Source: Tetrapisispora phaffii CBS 4417 (taxonomy: Eukaryota > Ascomycota > Saccharomycetes > Saccharomycetales > Saccharomycetaceae). Taken from it: a stretch of DNA of 64,000 nucleotides. Position numbers and translations under genes: made by a program. The stretch's first letter is position 1, and each line of letters opens with the position of its first letter. Location: positions 558,001 through 622,000 of the forward strand of contig NC_016525.1 of the NCBI RefSeq assembly GCF_000236905.1, written 5' to 3'. Shown in pieces: positions 34,297 through 43,718 of this stretch. The notes under the pieces were generated by a model, which saw nothing but the letters and a program-made list of their open reading frames with translations, was not told the origin of the DNA and did not search any database.

Positions 34297-35391
34297 ATGT
34301 TCAAACAAGCTTATAGAGTATCTAGACTGACACAAAGGAGATCATATGTATTAAGTGGTGTTAGTAATAGAATTACATTTAATAATTTTAAGATTCATAA
34401 TAATGTATTCAGGAGGCAATTGAGTATGACTAAAACTATTTATGAACCCCAGTCGTTAAGGTCCTCATTACTAATAAACAATATTACATCAAATGAGAGT
34501 GATAAAGATATAGGGAAACAAACAGATAGTGATAACAATCAAAATATACAGAATATCTTACAAGCGAAGAATAATAGTACATTTGATGAGGAAGATGAAA
34601 CTCCAATCGACTTCATGAACAAATTGCCTGAGGAATTGATATCTGGCGGAAACGGTTTTAAATCCACGCTAGCAGAAAACGAATTGGACACATTGCAATA
34701 TCATGAAATGTTAACAGCTAATGGGTTTACTTCTGAACAAAGTCAAATAATCATCGATTTAATGTTAGAGGTTTTGAATGAAGAATTTTTCAGGAAATAT
34801 AACAGTAGGTTTTTAAGAACTGTAGAATTAGATAATCAATCACACTTATTTCATGTTGCAGAAACTGAGCTGCGGTATACCATTCAAAATTCTAGAGAGA
34901 CACAGTTGAATGATCAACATCTCCAAGTTACAAAATTAAGTAGAGATCTTGACAGTTTGCAGGATGAACTTCGTGAGTTAGCTATAAATTTTCTGGAAAA
35001 AGATTCAAAAGTGGATTTTAATAATCAAAAAATTGAAAATACTTCCTTACTTAAGGATATTAAATTAGAATTAGCAAATTGTGACAATAAAATCAGTACC
35101 GCAATTCTAGGGAAAACTAGATCTGAAATTGAACATTTGAGATGGTATTGTACTAGAGCAGGATTATTCACTGTAATTATTTTGGTGTTGTTTGCGATAT
35201 CTGGTATATCCATAACACGTAAAATAAATGAACAAAATGATAAACCTATCGAGGTTGTGTTGCATACAGTCGATAAGGAAGAGCATGAAGATATTGCTGA
35301 TGAATCAGCACCGAAAGCTGAAAATAATGAAGAGGATTCTCAAAACTTTGAAGAATATTTTGGTACAAAATTTGATGAATCAAAGAAATAA
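34297..35391 (+). CDS. Mitochondrial membrane protein, YLR283W-like (DUF1640/MCUR1-type)
   Basis: A 364-residue protein (S. cerevisiae YLR283W 314). The N-terminus MFKQAYRVSRLTQRRSYVLS is a convincing mitochondrial presequence. The core is the DUF1640 coiled-coil region (about 145-275) with YHEMLTANGFTSEQSQIIID, a hallmark of this family, then KTRSEIEHLRWYCTRAGLFT leading into a single transmembrane segment (about 289-308). The C-terminus is highly acidic. Relatives in animals (MCUR1, CCDC90B) are inner-membrane proteins. The role of the yeast protein is not well defined. Two features differ from S. cerevisiae: a longer Asn/Asp-rich linker after the presequence and the long acidic tail. It is convergent with the isomerase gene at 35509. 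Confidence 0.85.
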   Translation: MFKQAYRVSRLTQRRSYVLSGVSNRITFNNFKIHNNVFRRQLSMTKTIYEPQSLRSSLLINNITSNESDKDIGKQTDSDNNQNIQNILQAKNNSTFDEEDETPIDFMNKLPEELISGGNGFKSTLAENELDTLQYHEMLTANGFTSEQSQIIIDLMLEVLNEEFFRKYNSRFLRTVELDNQSHLFHVAETELRYTIQNSRETQLNDQHLQVTKLSRDLDSLQDELRELAINFLEKDSKVDFNNQKIENTSLLKDIKLELANCDNKISTAILGKTRSEIEHLRWYCTRAGLFTVIILVLFAISGISITRKINEQNDKPIEVVLHTVDKEEHEDIADESAPKAENNEEDSQNFEEYFGTKFDESKK

Positions 35392-35508
35392 TTACCAAGA
35401 GTTGTGGTTACAAGTATGTAGTTTATTATAAATTATATGTATGGTTTTTATGTAAATAATGGATATTAAACAATTAAATAAATTTAGAGAAAATATTTGT
35501 ATTTTACA

Positions 35509-36327
35509 CTATAGCTTGACCTTACGGTTCCTATTTTCTAATTGATCAAATCTTCTTATTGGCTCGCCATCTATCCAAAATTGCAATGCGTCATTTACTT
35601 CCAAAGAGTTTAATTTAACAATCTCATCTTTTAAGTTTGACTGAAGCATTTTCTTCATTTTCAGGCAACTTGGAAGATATAGTGTCTTAATCTTCTCATT
35701 TAGCTCATTCAGTATCGTTTTATTGAATTCTTCTGTGTCTTCGATATAATATGTTTTATTAATTACTTTATCCTTCAAATCGGCGTGAGTAAAGATTTCA
35801 TTAAACATCAATTTTTGGTAAGCAATATTGTTCCCTAATTTTTTTGGTAATGTAATAGATGTACCTCCCTCTGTAATCAAGCCTAAACTTGCAAATGGAA
35901 ATCGTAAATATACTTTCTCCGTATTAGCATAGACGATATCACAAAGTCCTACTATAGCAGCTGACATTCCTATTGCCGGTCCATTTAAACATGCAATCAA
36001 CACTTTACTGTGTCTTGCAAAAGAATCAGTTACATATAAATTAGTTGCCACAAAGTTTTTTAACCACTTACTTAATTCTGGGTCGTTAGAGTTTTTTGCT
36101 TGCTTAGCAATACCTTGAAAATTAGCACCACTAGAAAAGAAGGTTCCGCAACTTTGCAGTATCGTAAAATACACTGAATCATCCTTATCAGCTAGATGTA
36201 AAAGCTGCCCCAAATACAAGTAATCGTCTTTAGTAAAAGAATTTAAACTACGGGGACCTGTAAACTTGATGATAAAAAAAGGGCTAGTGACATGATAACT
36301 TATGATATTCGAATGAGGCAATTCCAT
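35509..36327 (-). CDS. ECI1: Peroxisomal delta3-delta2-enoyl-CoA isomerase Eci1
   Basis: A 272-residue protein from ATG 36327 (MELPHSNIISYHVTSPFFII), which aligns with the Eci1 N-terminus. The frame extends upstream only to a GTG. Crotonase features: oxyanion-hole loop GTFFSSGANFQGI, HSKVLIACLNGPAIGMSAAI, and catalytic Glu153 in GLITEGGTSITLP, the canonical Eci1 context. The C-terminus is KVKL: the tripeptide VKL is a poor type 1 peroxisome signal compared with the HRL of S. cerevisiae Eci1, so import may rely on partner binding or internal contacts. The position after the YLR283W-type gene matches YLR284C, so this copy is the syntenic ECI1. An out-of-frame ATG at 36365 opens a 21-codon upstream ORF overlapping the start. 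An 18-base palindrome with CCG/CGG ends lies about 210 bases upstream. Confidence 0.92.
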   Translation of the reverse strand: MELPHSNIISYHVTSPFFIIKFTGPRSLNSFTKDDYLYLGQLLHLADKDDSVYFTILQSCGTFFSSGANFQGIAKQAKNSNDPELSKWLKNFVATNLYVTDSFARHSKVLIACLNGPAIGMSAAIVGLCDIVYANTEKVYLRFPFASLGLITEGGTSITLPKKLGNNIAYQKLMFNEIFTHADLKDKVINKTYYIEDTEEFNKTILNELNEKIKTLYLPSCLKMKKMLQSNLKDEIVKLNSLEVNDALQFWIDGEPIRRFDQLENRNRKVKL

Positions 36328-36883
36328 TTTATTATGACTTGGGTTTTTTGAGTAGTTGTTGACATTGTGATTCACATCTTTTAGGTAACATAAAAGTATT
36401 TCTATCAGTTATATATATATATAAAATAGTTTATTTAGAATAGCTTTTATAAGTTTATTAATCTCCAACATTTTATGTCATTCTTTTTTTGATGATTATC
36501 TTAGAAAGTCGGAAATAATAAAAACTATTACGCAAAAATCCGAGACCCGTCTCGGAAGAAAGTTCCTATGATACAAATATATATAATTCATTAAGTGATT
36601 AATGTTTTTATATTATTTTAAAACATACCACTTATAAAAGCTATTAAGATAAAAATATTATATATGGCCTAGTATAGAGTTTGGTAAATTGTATAATGAA
36701 TGGGGAAATGGGGATAATGCTATCCGAAATGCAGGTAGTGGAGAAACTTAATCAGATTGATTATTTTAATCTGAATTAGTTAGTTTTATTTTTAATATTT
36801 TTACAATGTTTGCCTATATGTGTGACTTTGAATTCAAACAACTGATGATTAAACTTGAATTAAATTATCTCTTGCAATAACGT
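36328..36883. other. Intergenic: ECI1 promoter and 3' flank of chitinase-like gene
   Basis: About 560 bases. It holds a (TA)n run near 36411-36422 and the palindrome described separately. A 21-codon ORF (36365 to 36300, minus) overlaps the ECI1 start in another frame. Confidence 0.5.
36539..36556. promoter_or_regulatory. 18-bp inverted repeat with CCG...CGG ends upstream of ECI1
   Basis: TCCGAGAC, two bases CC, then GTCTCGGA: perfect 8-base arms. The outward-facing CCG-N10-CGG is the type of symmetric site bound by dimeric Zn2Cys6 regulators. It sits about 210 bases upstream of the ECI1 ATG, in an otherwise AT-rich promoter. It is not a canonical oleate response element (CGG-N3-T-N-A-N9-12-CCG). 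Confidence 0.45.
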
Positions 36884-37885
36884 CTAGTTAGTAGAAATCG
36901 CAATGTTTTCACTTACATTAATTCTGAAAATTGTTGTGTCTACTGTTTCGACAAAATTATTTTGTATATTATTGACTAATATTTCTTTAAGTTGAGAGAC
37001 AACATTTAAGTTTTTTTGAGAGTTCATTATATCTAAAAATGAAATACCACCGAAATATTTCGATTGTGAGATGGATTTCACAAGTTCTGAAAATTCAGGT
37101 GGATTCAATAAAGATGGTTCTTCCAGAAAGTGTAAACCAACATAAAGTTTAACTTCTGGATTTGGGGAAATGGTCTGTGAGTAGTTAACCCAAGCTTGCC
37201 AATTGATCAACTTTTTATTTGTGTCTTGACCCACTGAATCATGCAAAAAGATAAAATCAATATCGGAGTTTGTCAAAAGGTCGTTTGTGATATACTGTTC
37301 AGCGTTTGAATAGTAAGTAGTAGCAGAAATAAAGTAATCTTTCTTACCAAGGGTGAAAAGAGATCTTAATTTACTGATTAATGCAGAGTAACCCTCGTTA
37401 TCTTCATTTGAAGAAACATCGGTGACATTAAAATTGAAACCATCCAAACTTATATTTTCAAATGGGTTGTTTGAATTATGTTTAGCAGAACCTTCACCAA
37501 ATGTGTCCCATAGGTTTTGAGCAAAAATTTCAGCTTCGGAATCGTCTTTGAAACCATATTCTTGTGAGTTAACGGATAAAGTTAATAAAACTTGTTTCCC
37601 TAACGATTGGCAGGAAACAATACCGGACGTTAGTTGTTTATAATCGACTTTATATTTTTTATCCTTTGAGAAATCAGCGTACAAATTATTGAACTTCAAT
37701 GGTAAGGAAATGGCAAGAATATTGGCGTCATTATTCTCACAATAACTTAGTAAATCAGTACCACCGAATTCATAAGTGAAATAACTGGCAATGTTAGTCT
37801 TAGAATCAATATCAACACCAGATGCTAAGACTAAACCGCAAATTGTGAGAAGAATAGCATATTTGATAAGCAAATCTGTTAACAT
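36884..37885 (-). CDS. Chitinase-like GH18 protein lacking the catalytic residues (CTS1 position)
   Basis: A 333-residue protein from ATG 37885; the frame extends to a GTG at 37933 without an earlier ATG. The N-terminus MLTDLLIKYAILLTICGLVL is a signal peptide. The body aligns throughout with the glycosidase domain of yeast endochitinase Cts1: TNIASYFTYEFGGTDLLSYC, CQSLGKQVLLTLSVN, then EAEIFAQNLWDTFGEGS. The GH18 signature DGFDFDIE of active enzymes reads DGFNFNVT (residues 148-155, bases 37421-37444): both later Asp are Asn and the catalytic Glu is Thr. Also altered are SxGG (to SVNS) and the late substrate Trp of GGIALWD (to GGISFLD). The Ser/Thr-rich region and chitin-binding C-terminus of Cts1 (562 residues) are absent. 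The frame is intact, so this looks like a secreted pseudoenzyme or lectin rather than a decayed gene. Its position matches YLR286C. Confidence 0.85.
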   Translation of the reverse strand: MLTDLLIKYAILLTICGLVLASGVDIDSKTNIASYFTYEFGGTDLLSYCENNDANILAISLPLKFNNLYADFSKDKKYKVDYKQLTSGIVSCQSLGKQVLLTLSVNSQEYGFKDDSEAEIFAQNLWDTFGEGSAKHNSNNPFENISLDGFNFNVTDVSSNEDNEGYSALISKLRSLFTLGKKDYFISATTYYSNAEQYITNDLLTNSDIDFIFLHDSVGQDTNKKLINWQAWVNYSQTISPNPEVKLYVGLHFLEEPSLLNPPEFSELVKSISQSKYFGGISFLDIMNSQKNLNVVSQLKEILVNNIQNNFVETVDTTIFRINVSENIAISTN

Positions 37886-40800
37886 CCTTAAAATGGCAAT
37901 TTTTTCCTTGTTATTGAGCGTGTAGTTGTTCACGTAATTGAAGCAACAAATAAATATATGTATGTGTATGAATAGTTATATATGTACAAAGAGCATGAAC
38001 TGGCACACTTAAAAAAAATAACTATTTCTTATATATATGAATTATGAAAATATGCTAAGTTTAAGAACATGTGTCTATAATTAAGAAAAAGTCTCGATAA
38101 ATTACAGTTATATTTCAATGCATCTTTACCGATATTGTCTTTTGAATAAACCATTACACAACATCATAAATTATACGCTGTATGTGTTGCCTTCCCAGTA
38201 TGTAACAGTACAAGATAGAAAAAATACGAACCGTTTAATTTGAAAAAAACTCAAACATTTTTTTTTTAATAATAGTGTTGAACATTTAAAATTAGATATC
38301 GAACATTACTCAGAGATAATGGGCAGTCTACGGTATCTTCAAGGAATTTTAAAACGGGATACGTGAGAAACCACAGTAAATTGCGTGTACCAAACAAAAA
38401 GAAAATGTTTATTTTAAAATTAAATCAATTCCTTAATCCTGTGCGTCGATGTAACTGGAAGAACTTAATATATTCCCGAACCTCGAAATTCTCTTAAAAC
38501 CAAAACACATAAAACAGTTATTGTAAGACATTAAGGAAGAATGCTAACATATATGGGTAGAGTAGAAACAAAAAGAAAAAACATTTAAGAGCAGATAAGC
38601 CAGCACAAAACGGAATAATAAACACCCGCCTTTATTGTAACAGTCACGATTTTAATAATTCTTCGTATCCCTCTGATAACAATAAAATGAAAAGTGCAAA
38701 AACACCCTGACCACCGTACGTCTCGCTCTCACAATGCGCTAATCGTCGCGTTTTAGCATGCAGTTTCGTTCAGCTGCTCTGCTTCGTTCACTCGGAGAAT
38801 TGCTCGACGTTCGAGATTGAGTATTGCCATACAAACTCTCCATCGTTATGTTTGTTGTTCTCAGGGAGTGATAAACGGCCGTAACAGGGCCGACCGCGTC
38901 TGCTGTGTTTTCTGATATTTTTCAGTTTTTTTATTTTTTATTTTCATATTTTCGTTCTTGGTGCTTCTTTCCTGATGCGCAGAGTACATCCACCCCGTTC
39001 CATCAGGGTACCCGCTGTTGTAATTTTGGTGCGCCGTTTTGACTGCTAGTAGTTCTCTCCCCGTCACTTGTGGCTGCTATCTTTTTAAGCAGAAATTTAA
39101 TTGGACAAAAATGGTTTTTTTCAGGGTCCCCTCTCCTGTTTCTGCCAGTGCGTCTAAGAAAACATAACAGGAAACACGCATATATACACGAAAAAAGCAA
39201 AGGGTTTTCAAAATTTTTATCTTAGAACACTGAAGCACAGCAGTCCAGGGCGAAAGGTTATCATCAAATTAATAAAAGTTTTTTTATTAGTTCACAAATA
39301 CGAAAAATAATTATAGACGATGTGATCTTACTTACACTATGTAATTTAATACGTTGTCTATCCACCATTCCCTTCCTAATGCTTGTCATGTGCTTTTGTG
39401 AATGATATGGTCGAGGTTTCTCACTGTAATGTATAAAGTCACTTCCGCTGTTACTTTCCTATTATGGCGTACTCCTCATCGCGGTTTTTTATTTATTTCA
39501 GAGATGAAGCTGTATATGGCTCTTGTGTAACTCTTGCAACTACAATTAACACATTCAAGGATTTCGATACTACAGAGACATAAGATAGCAAAACAAAGCC
39601 ATTTTTATGTTTAATAGCAATTTTTGTCATGGTTTACAAGGTTTCCGTAATGAAACATGGTCCTTGTCGGCAAAATGCCCCTCTATTGCATGTCCGCACC
39701 ATACATGAAAAACTTGTTCTTACCGTTCAACAAGATAGCAGCTTTACTATAATTTTTTCTGTAACATATATAACTTTTAATATTGGTGTGCTTATAATCT
39801 CCACAGGGTCTATACTCATTCCGGAGTGGGAATCAACATTTACTGAACTCAATAATGCGTTAACGCAGGATATCGGCATATATCGAACGTGAAATACATA
39901 ACGATAGCGTGAGCAATTTATTATTAATTAACTTATCATCATTAATCAATATTAGAGCTAATTGTCATTTTTGCTAGATTCCTGTTTTTCCAACTTCTCA
40001 TAAATCAGCGTGGCGTGTATCTGTGTTCTGTCTTTCTTTATTCACCCACACCCACCAATAATTAAGGGTTACTTGACTTGTTAAACATGTGAAGTTGACT
40101 AAATGACTATTAAGCATGGTAGTCACACACGTAAAAGATATTGGACGTGTATATATTATCCTCCCTTCTGCGGCGTGTTCTTCATCATCTGAGACACATT
40201 GTCCGCCGTTTCAGGGGTGGTCGTATTGTATGCGCGTTGTTTTTTTTTCGAAAAAATAAAAAGGGTCTGTGAAAAAATATGAATTTTTAGTATATAAGGA
40301 GGTCAAATGAAATGTATTGATCCTAACCTTAATTTCTTCACTCCTCGGTTCCACAATTTTTGTTATAGGATAATATGTCTATTACTGTTATTAGTTTGCA
40401 AATTCAATATTCTAATAACACTAACCGTGTACTGTGATGTGGTAATATTGTTTAGTTTGGAATGTGTTGACATATTCAGGTAAAGATAACTTACGCTATT
40501 ATCAGTAAATACCAACACTCGTATGATACCCATTGTGTTTATCATAGCTGATATGTACAGAACATCGCTGACATTCATGTGTATTGGCTGGACTTTGTTT
40601 TTATAATTTTCTTACGTCCGCAGTATGAATAGAATGGACTAGGAACTGTGGACAGAGCATAAGTTACTAACAAACTATTTTGCATGAAAAAACAAGGCAT
40701 GACAACTCTTTTGAGTGACTTCTCATAATTATTGCTTCCCATTAAATTTTATTGTCCCTTGCAAATTTTAACTGTTTCAGCACTAATTATTCTCAATTCT

Positions 40801-41499
40801 ATACAGAAATCTTCAAAGAAGTTTTAAGAAAAGCAAAGGCTTAGCAGAAACTTAATTATAGAGCATCCTGTTTCGGATAAAAATACATCCACTACTCCTG
40901 AGCCCTCAGTAGAGAAAAGATTTGGTAGGGATCCTTTTTTTCTACCGCGTTACACACTTAAAATCTGTTATCGTTTTATCTTAACTTTGATGAGATAATT
41001 TAAATCCCTTAGTTGAATGAACTGCATTATTAAAAGGCAATCAGTTCAGATGAGTAATTGTAATTGTATGTATTGAACTTATGTTTATATCGACAACAAC
41101 CAATAGTTACCAGTTATCACAGTAGTAAAAATCTTGCTGTCGTTTTATTTGTATTTTGTCACTTGGTACGACACTGTAAAGGGGTATCCTTAATAAATTT
41201 TTCAATACTATACATTTGTTCCATTCTAAGACTAATACTGTAATTAAATCTCTTAGCTAATCGAATAAATCTTGAAGAGATGACCTGTACCAGGTAAGCT
41301 AACTTCTTGATATCCTAATGTTAACAAAAAGGTTTTCTTATGTATGAATATATTCAAATTCTGAAAGTTTTGGAATATATTTAACAACAGTGTGATAGTT
41401 GTCTAACTAAGTCATTCAGTTAAACAACAACACGTTGAAAATAAATTTACATATAAAGTATCCTTTTTCCATATTAAACTACTGGAAATTTCCTTAATA
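37886..41499. other. Long divergent intergenic region between chitinase-like gene and LAS17
   Basis: About 3.6 kb without a convincing gene. A conspicuously GC-richer island lies at about 38640-39210, with several CG-rich hexamers and CT-rich runs (for example GTCTCGCTCTCACAATGCGC near 38720) inside otherwise AT-rich DNA. A TATA-like TATATAAGGAG occurs near 40292. ORFs such as 39629-39892 (87 codons, ATG) show no recognisable domain and are not called. Confidence 0.4.
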
Positions 41500-43479
41500 A
41501 TGGGGTTATTGACTTCACAAGATAAAGAAGTAATCAAAAGGGCATTGCCAAAGGCTTCAAATAAAATAATTGATGTCGCCATAGCAAGATTATATATTGC
41601 ATACCCTAATCCTAATGAATGGCAATATACAGGATTATCCGGTGCTGTCGTGTTAGTTGACGACATAGTGGGCGATACTTTCTTTTTGAAATTAGTCGAT
41701 ATCTATGGACATAGAGGTGTCATCTGGGATCAAGAAATTTATGTAAATTTTGAATATTATCAAGATAGAACTTTTTTACATACTTTTGAACTGGAAGAGT
41801 GTTACGCAGGTTTACTGTTTGAAGATGTATCGGAAGCTCAACATTTTTTAAAACGTGTACAAAGACGTGAAAAATATGGATCTAAGAAAACAGTTAATAA
41901 TAAAAATGCTATTGCACAGACAAAAAAGATCAACGATGCAAATAAGAATGTCGTAGTACAAGGTCCAAGAGGGGAAGCTATGATATCTGATCAGAGACAA
42001 AGGTATAATTATGATGAGTCTAATATTATTCCAACAACTAAATCAAAGGCCCCACCACCCCCACCACCTTCTGCAGCTACTCCTGACACATATGATAATA
42101 CTTCTGAAAGTGATAATGAAGGCAAGTTTTACTCCGTCCCAGATAGTCCAACGAGTCATGCAGCCTCTCCGCCATCAGTAGATAGTACACCGGCGGCAGC
42201 TCATCCCGTTCATAACGTTCCACCAATGCCAACACATTTCTTGCCAACTAACAATCCTCCTCCTACGTTCCCTACGACTGTGGTACCTTCTCCACCTGCT
42301 GGTGCTCCACCTCCTATGTCTCCACCTCCTATGTCTCCACCTCCTATGTCTCCACCTCCTATATCTCCACCTGCTGCAGATCTCCAAAAAACACCTTTCC
42401 CAATACCACAACCAACAGCCAGTCAGGTACCTGCTCCCCAACAATTGCCGGGACAACCAAGCACTCAACAGTTCCCAAGGCAACAACAATTCCAACAACA
42501 GAGTAGACCAGTACCTCAATTACCAAACAGAAATGCTAGATCAGTGCCACCTCCACCAGGTTCAGCCAATGCGCAAATGAATGGTGCCAGAATTCCACCT
42601 CCTGCTCCACAATCTAGACGTGGACCAGCACCACCACCTCCACCACACAGACAAAACAATGCACCAATTCCAGCCTCTGGGTTTAGACCAACTCCGCAGC
42701 CACCCAGTTCTAGACGTGGTCCTGCACCTCCTCCTCCTCCAAGAAAAGGTTCGAGGCCTGTTCCGCAAGTATCAACGTTACCTCCACGAAGTCCACCTGC
42801 GCAAGCTATGTCTCCACCTATAACGTCATTTACTCAACCTGTACAGCAACCTCAACCACCAAGTCGTGAATACCTTGCATATGCTCAACAGGTTCCAGAG
42901 ATGCCTATGACCACATTTGGAGTCCCTCAATCTACACCCTCACCTGCTATGCCTACGCAACAAGCTTATCCAGCAGCTGTACCTGCACCTCCACCTCCAC
43001 CGATTATGCCTACACAACAAGCTTATCCAACAGCGGTATCTGCACCTCCACCTCCACCAGCCATGCCTACACAACAAGCTGCTCCAGGAGCTGGACTCGC
43101 CCCTCCACCTCCACCTGCGTTCTTAAGTAATCCTCAGTCGACTTCTCAAATTCCACCTCCACCACCAATGGGTGCTCCTCAAGGATCAAGCCAACTAAAT
43201 GAGACTACTGGAGATGCAGGCAGAGATGCTTTGTTAGCTTCCATTAGAAACTCAGGTGGTATTGGTGTGTTAAAAAAGGTTGATAAATCGCAATTAGATA
43301 AGCCTTCAGTAATACTACAAGAGGCTCGTGGTGATGCACCTCCACCTTCAGCAAATTCTAGTAACGCAGCGCCAGGAGGTGGTCAAGGATCTTTGGCTGA
43401 TGCACTAGCTGCAGCACTAAATAAACGAAAGACAAAGGTTAGTAATGAAGACAACTATGATAATGGTGATGATTGGTAA
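41500..43479 (+). CDS. LAS17: WASP homologue Las17, Arp2/3 activator
   Basis: A 659-residue protein (yeast Las17/Bee1 633), ATG 41500. An N-terminal WH1/EVH1 domain (about 1-130; ARLYIAYPNPNEWQYTGLSG, VYV-type core and FEDVSEAQHFLKRVQRRE) binds verprolin Vrp1. The long proline-rich middle (about 180-555) offers SH3 ligands for Sla1, Bbc1, Rvs167 and type I myosins. The C-terminus has the WH2 actin-binding motif (DAGRDALLASIRNSGGIGVL plus KKVDKSQ, about 565-595) and a central-acidic segment ending NYDNGDDW that activates Arp2/3. It acts at cortical endocytic patches. Two in-frame tandem repeats expand the proline region (15-base unit x4 and 57-base unit x3). S. cerevisiae YOR181W, so this is the chromosome XV contribution to an otherwise chromosome XII-like neighbourhood. 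Confidence 0.98.
   Translation: MGLLTSQDKEVIKRALPKASNKIIDVAIARLYIAYPNPNEWQYTGLSGAVVLVDDIVGDTFFLKLVDIYGHRGVIWDQEIYVNFEYYQDRTFLHTFELEECYAGLLFEDVSEAQHFLKRVQRREKYGSKKTVNNKNAIAQTKKINDANKNVVVQGPRGEAMISDQRQRYNYDESNIIPTTKSKAPPPPPPSAATPDTYDNTSESDNEGKFYSVPDSPTSHAASPPSVDSTPAAAHPVHNVPPMPTHFLPTNNPPPTFPTTVVPSPPAGAPPPMSPPPMSPPPMSPPPISPPAADLQKTPFPIPQPTASQVPAPQQLPGQPSTQQFPRQQQFQQQSRPVPQLPNRNARSVPPPPGSANAQMNGARIPPPAPQSRRGPAPPPPPHRQNNAPIPASGFRPTPQPPSSRRGPAPPPPPRKGSRPVPQVSTLPPRSPPAQAMSPPITSFTQPVQQPQPPSREYLAYAQQVPEMPMTTFGVPQSTPSPAMPTQQAYPAAVPAPPPPPIMPTQQAYPTAVSAPPPPPAMPTQQAAPGAGLAPPPPPAFLSNPQSTSQIPPPPPMGAPQGSSQLNETTGDAGRDALLASIRNSGGIGVLKKVDKSQLDKPSVILQEARGDAPPPSANSSNAAPGGGQGSLADALAAALNKRKTKVSNEDNYDNGDDW
42306..42365. 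repeat. 15-bp tandem repeat (x4) in LAS17, encoding PPPMS units
   Basis: Four consecutive copies of TCCACCTCCTATGTC; the last has ATATC. In frame, adding SPPPM units to the proline-rich region. A typical site for length polymorphism by slippage. Confidence 0.9.
42949..43119. repeat. 57-bp tandem repeat (x3) in LAS17
   Basis: Units start at 42949, 43006 and 43063 with ATGCCTACRCAACAAGC and each encodes 19 residues of the form MPTQQAYPxAVxAPPPPPx. The third unit is diverged (QQAAPGAGL). Each unit carries one polyproline SH3/profilin ligand. Confidence 0.85.
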
Positions 43480-43718
43480 AATTTCTGTATCTCTACGATA
43501 TATTCTAATAAATTTTAATTCTATTTGACAGTTACAACCTTTTATTATTGATTGTTGTACTAGTTAGACAAAATAATGATATTTAAATGTTATAGAAATA
43601 GTATAATCTAATATAATGCATATGATAACTAAATCTTCCATATTAAGAGCATTTTGCTTATAATGTTGTATGCAGGTTTGACCCTGGCTATAGTTTAACT
43701 CCATAGTCCCCAATTTAT

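Noticed and set aside
36884..36892. TACTAAC immediately before the stop codon of the chitinase-like gene, suggesting an intron
   Set aside because: No GTATGT-type donor is present in the gene and no downstream exon extends the chitinase similarity.
39629..39892. 87-codon ATG ORF with one hydrophobic stretch
   Set aside because: No family resemblance, isolated in a long non-coding gap; length compatible with chance.
42175..42823. Antisense and alternate-frame ORFs across LAS17
   Set aside because: They are shadows of the proline-codon repeats of LAS17.
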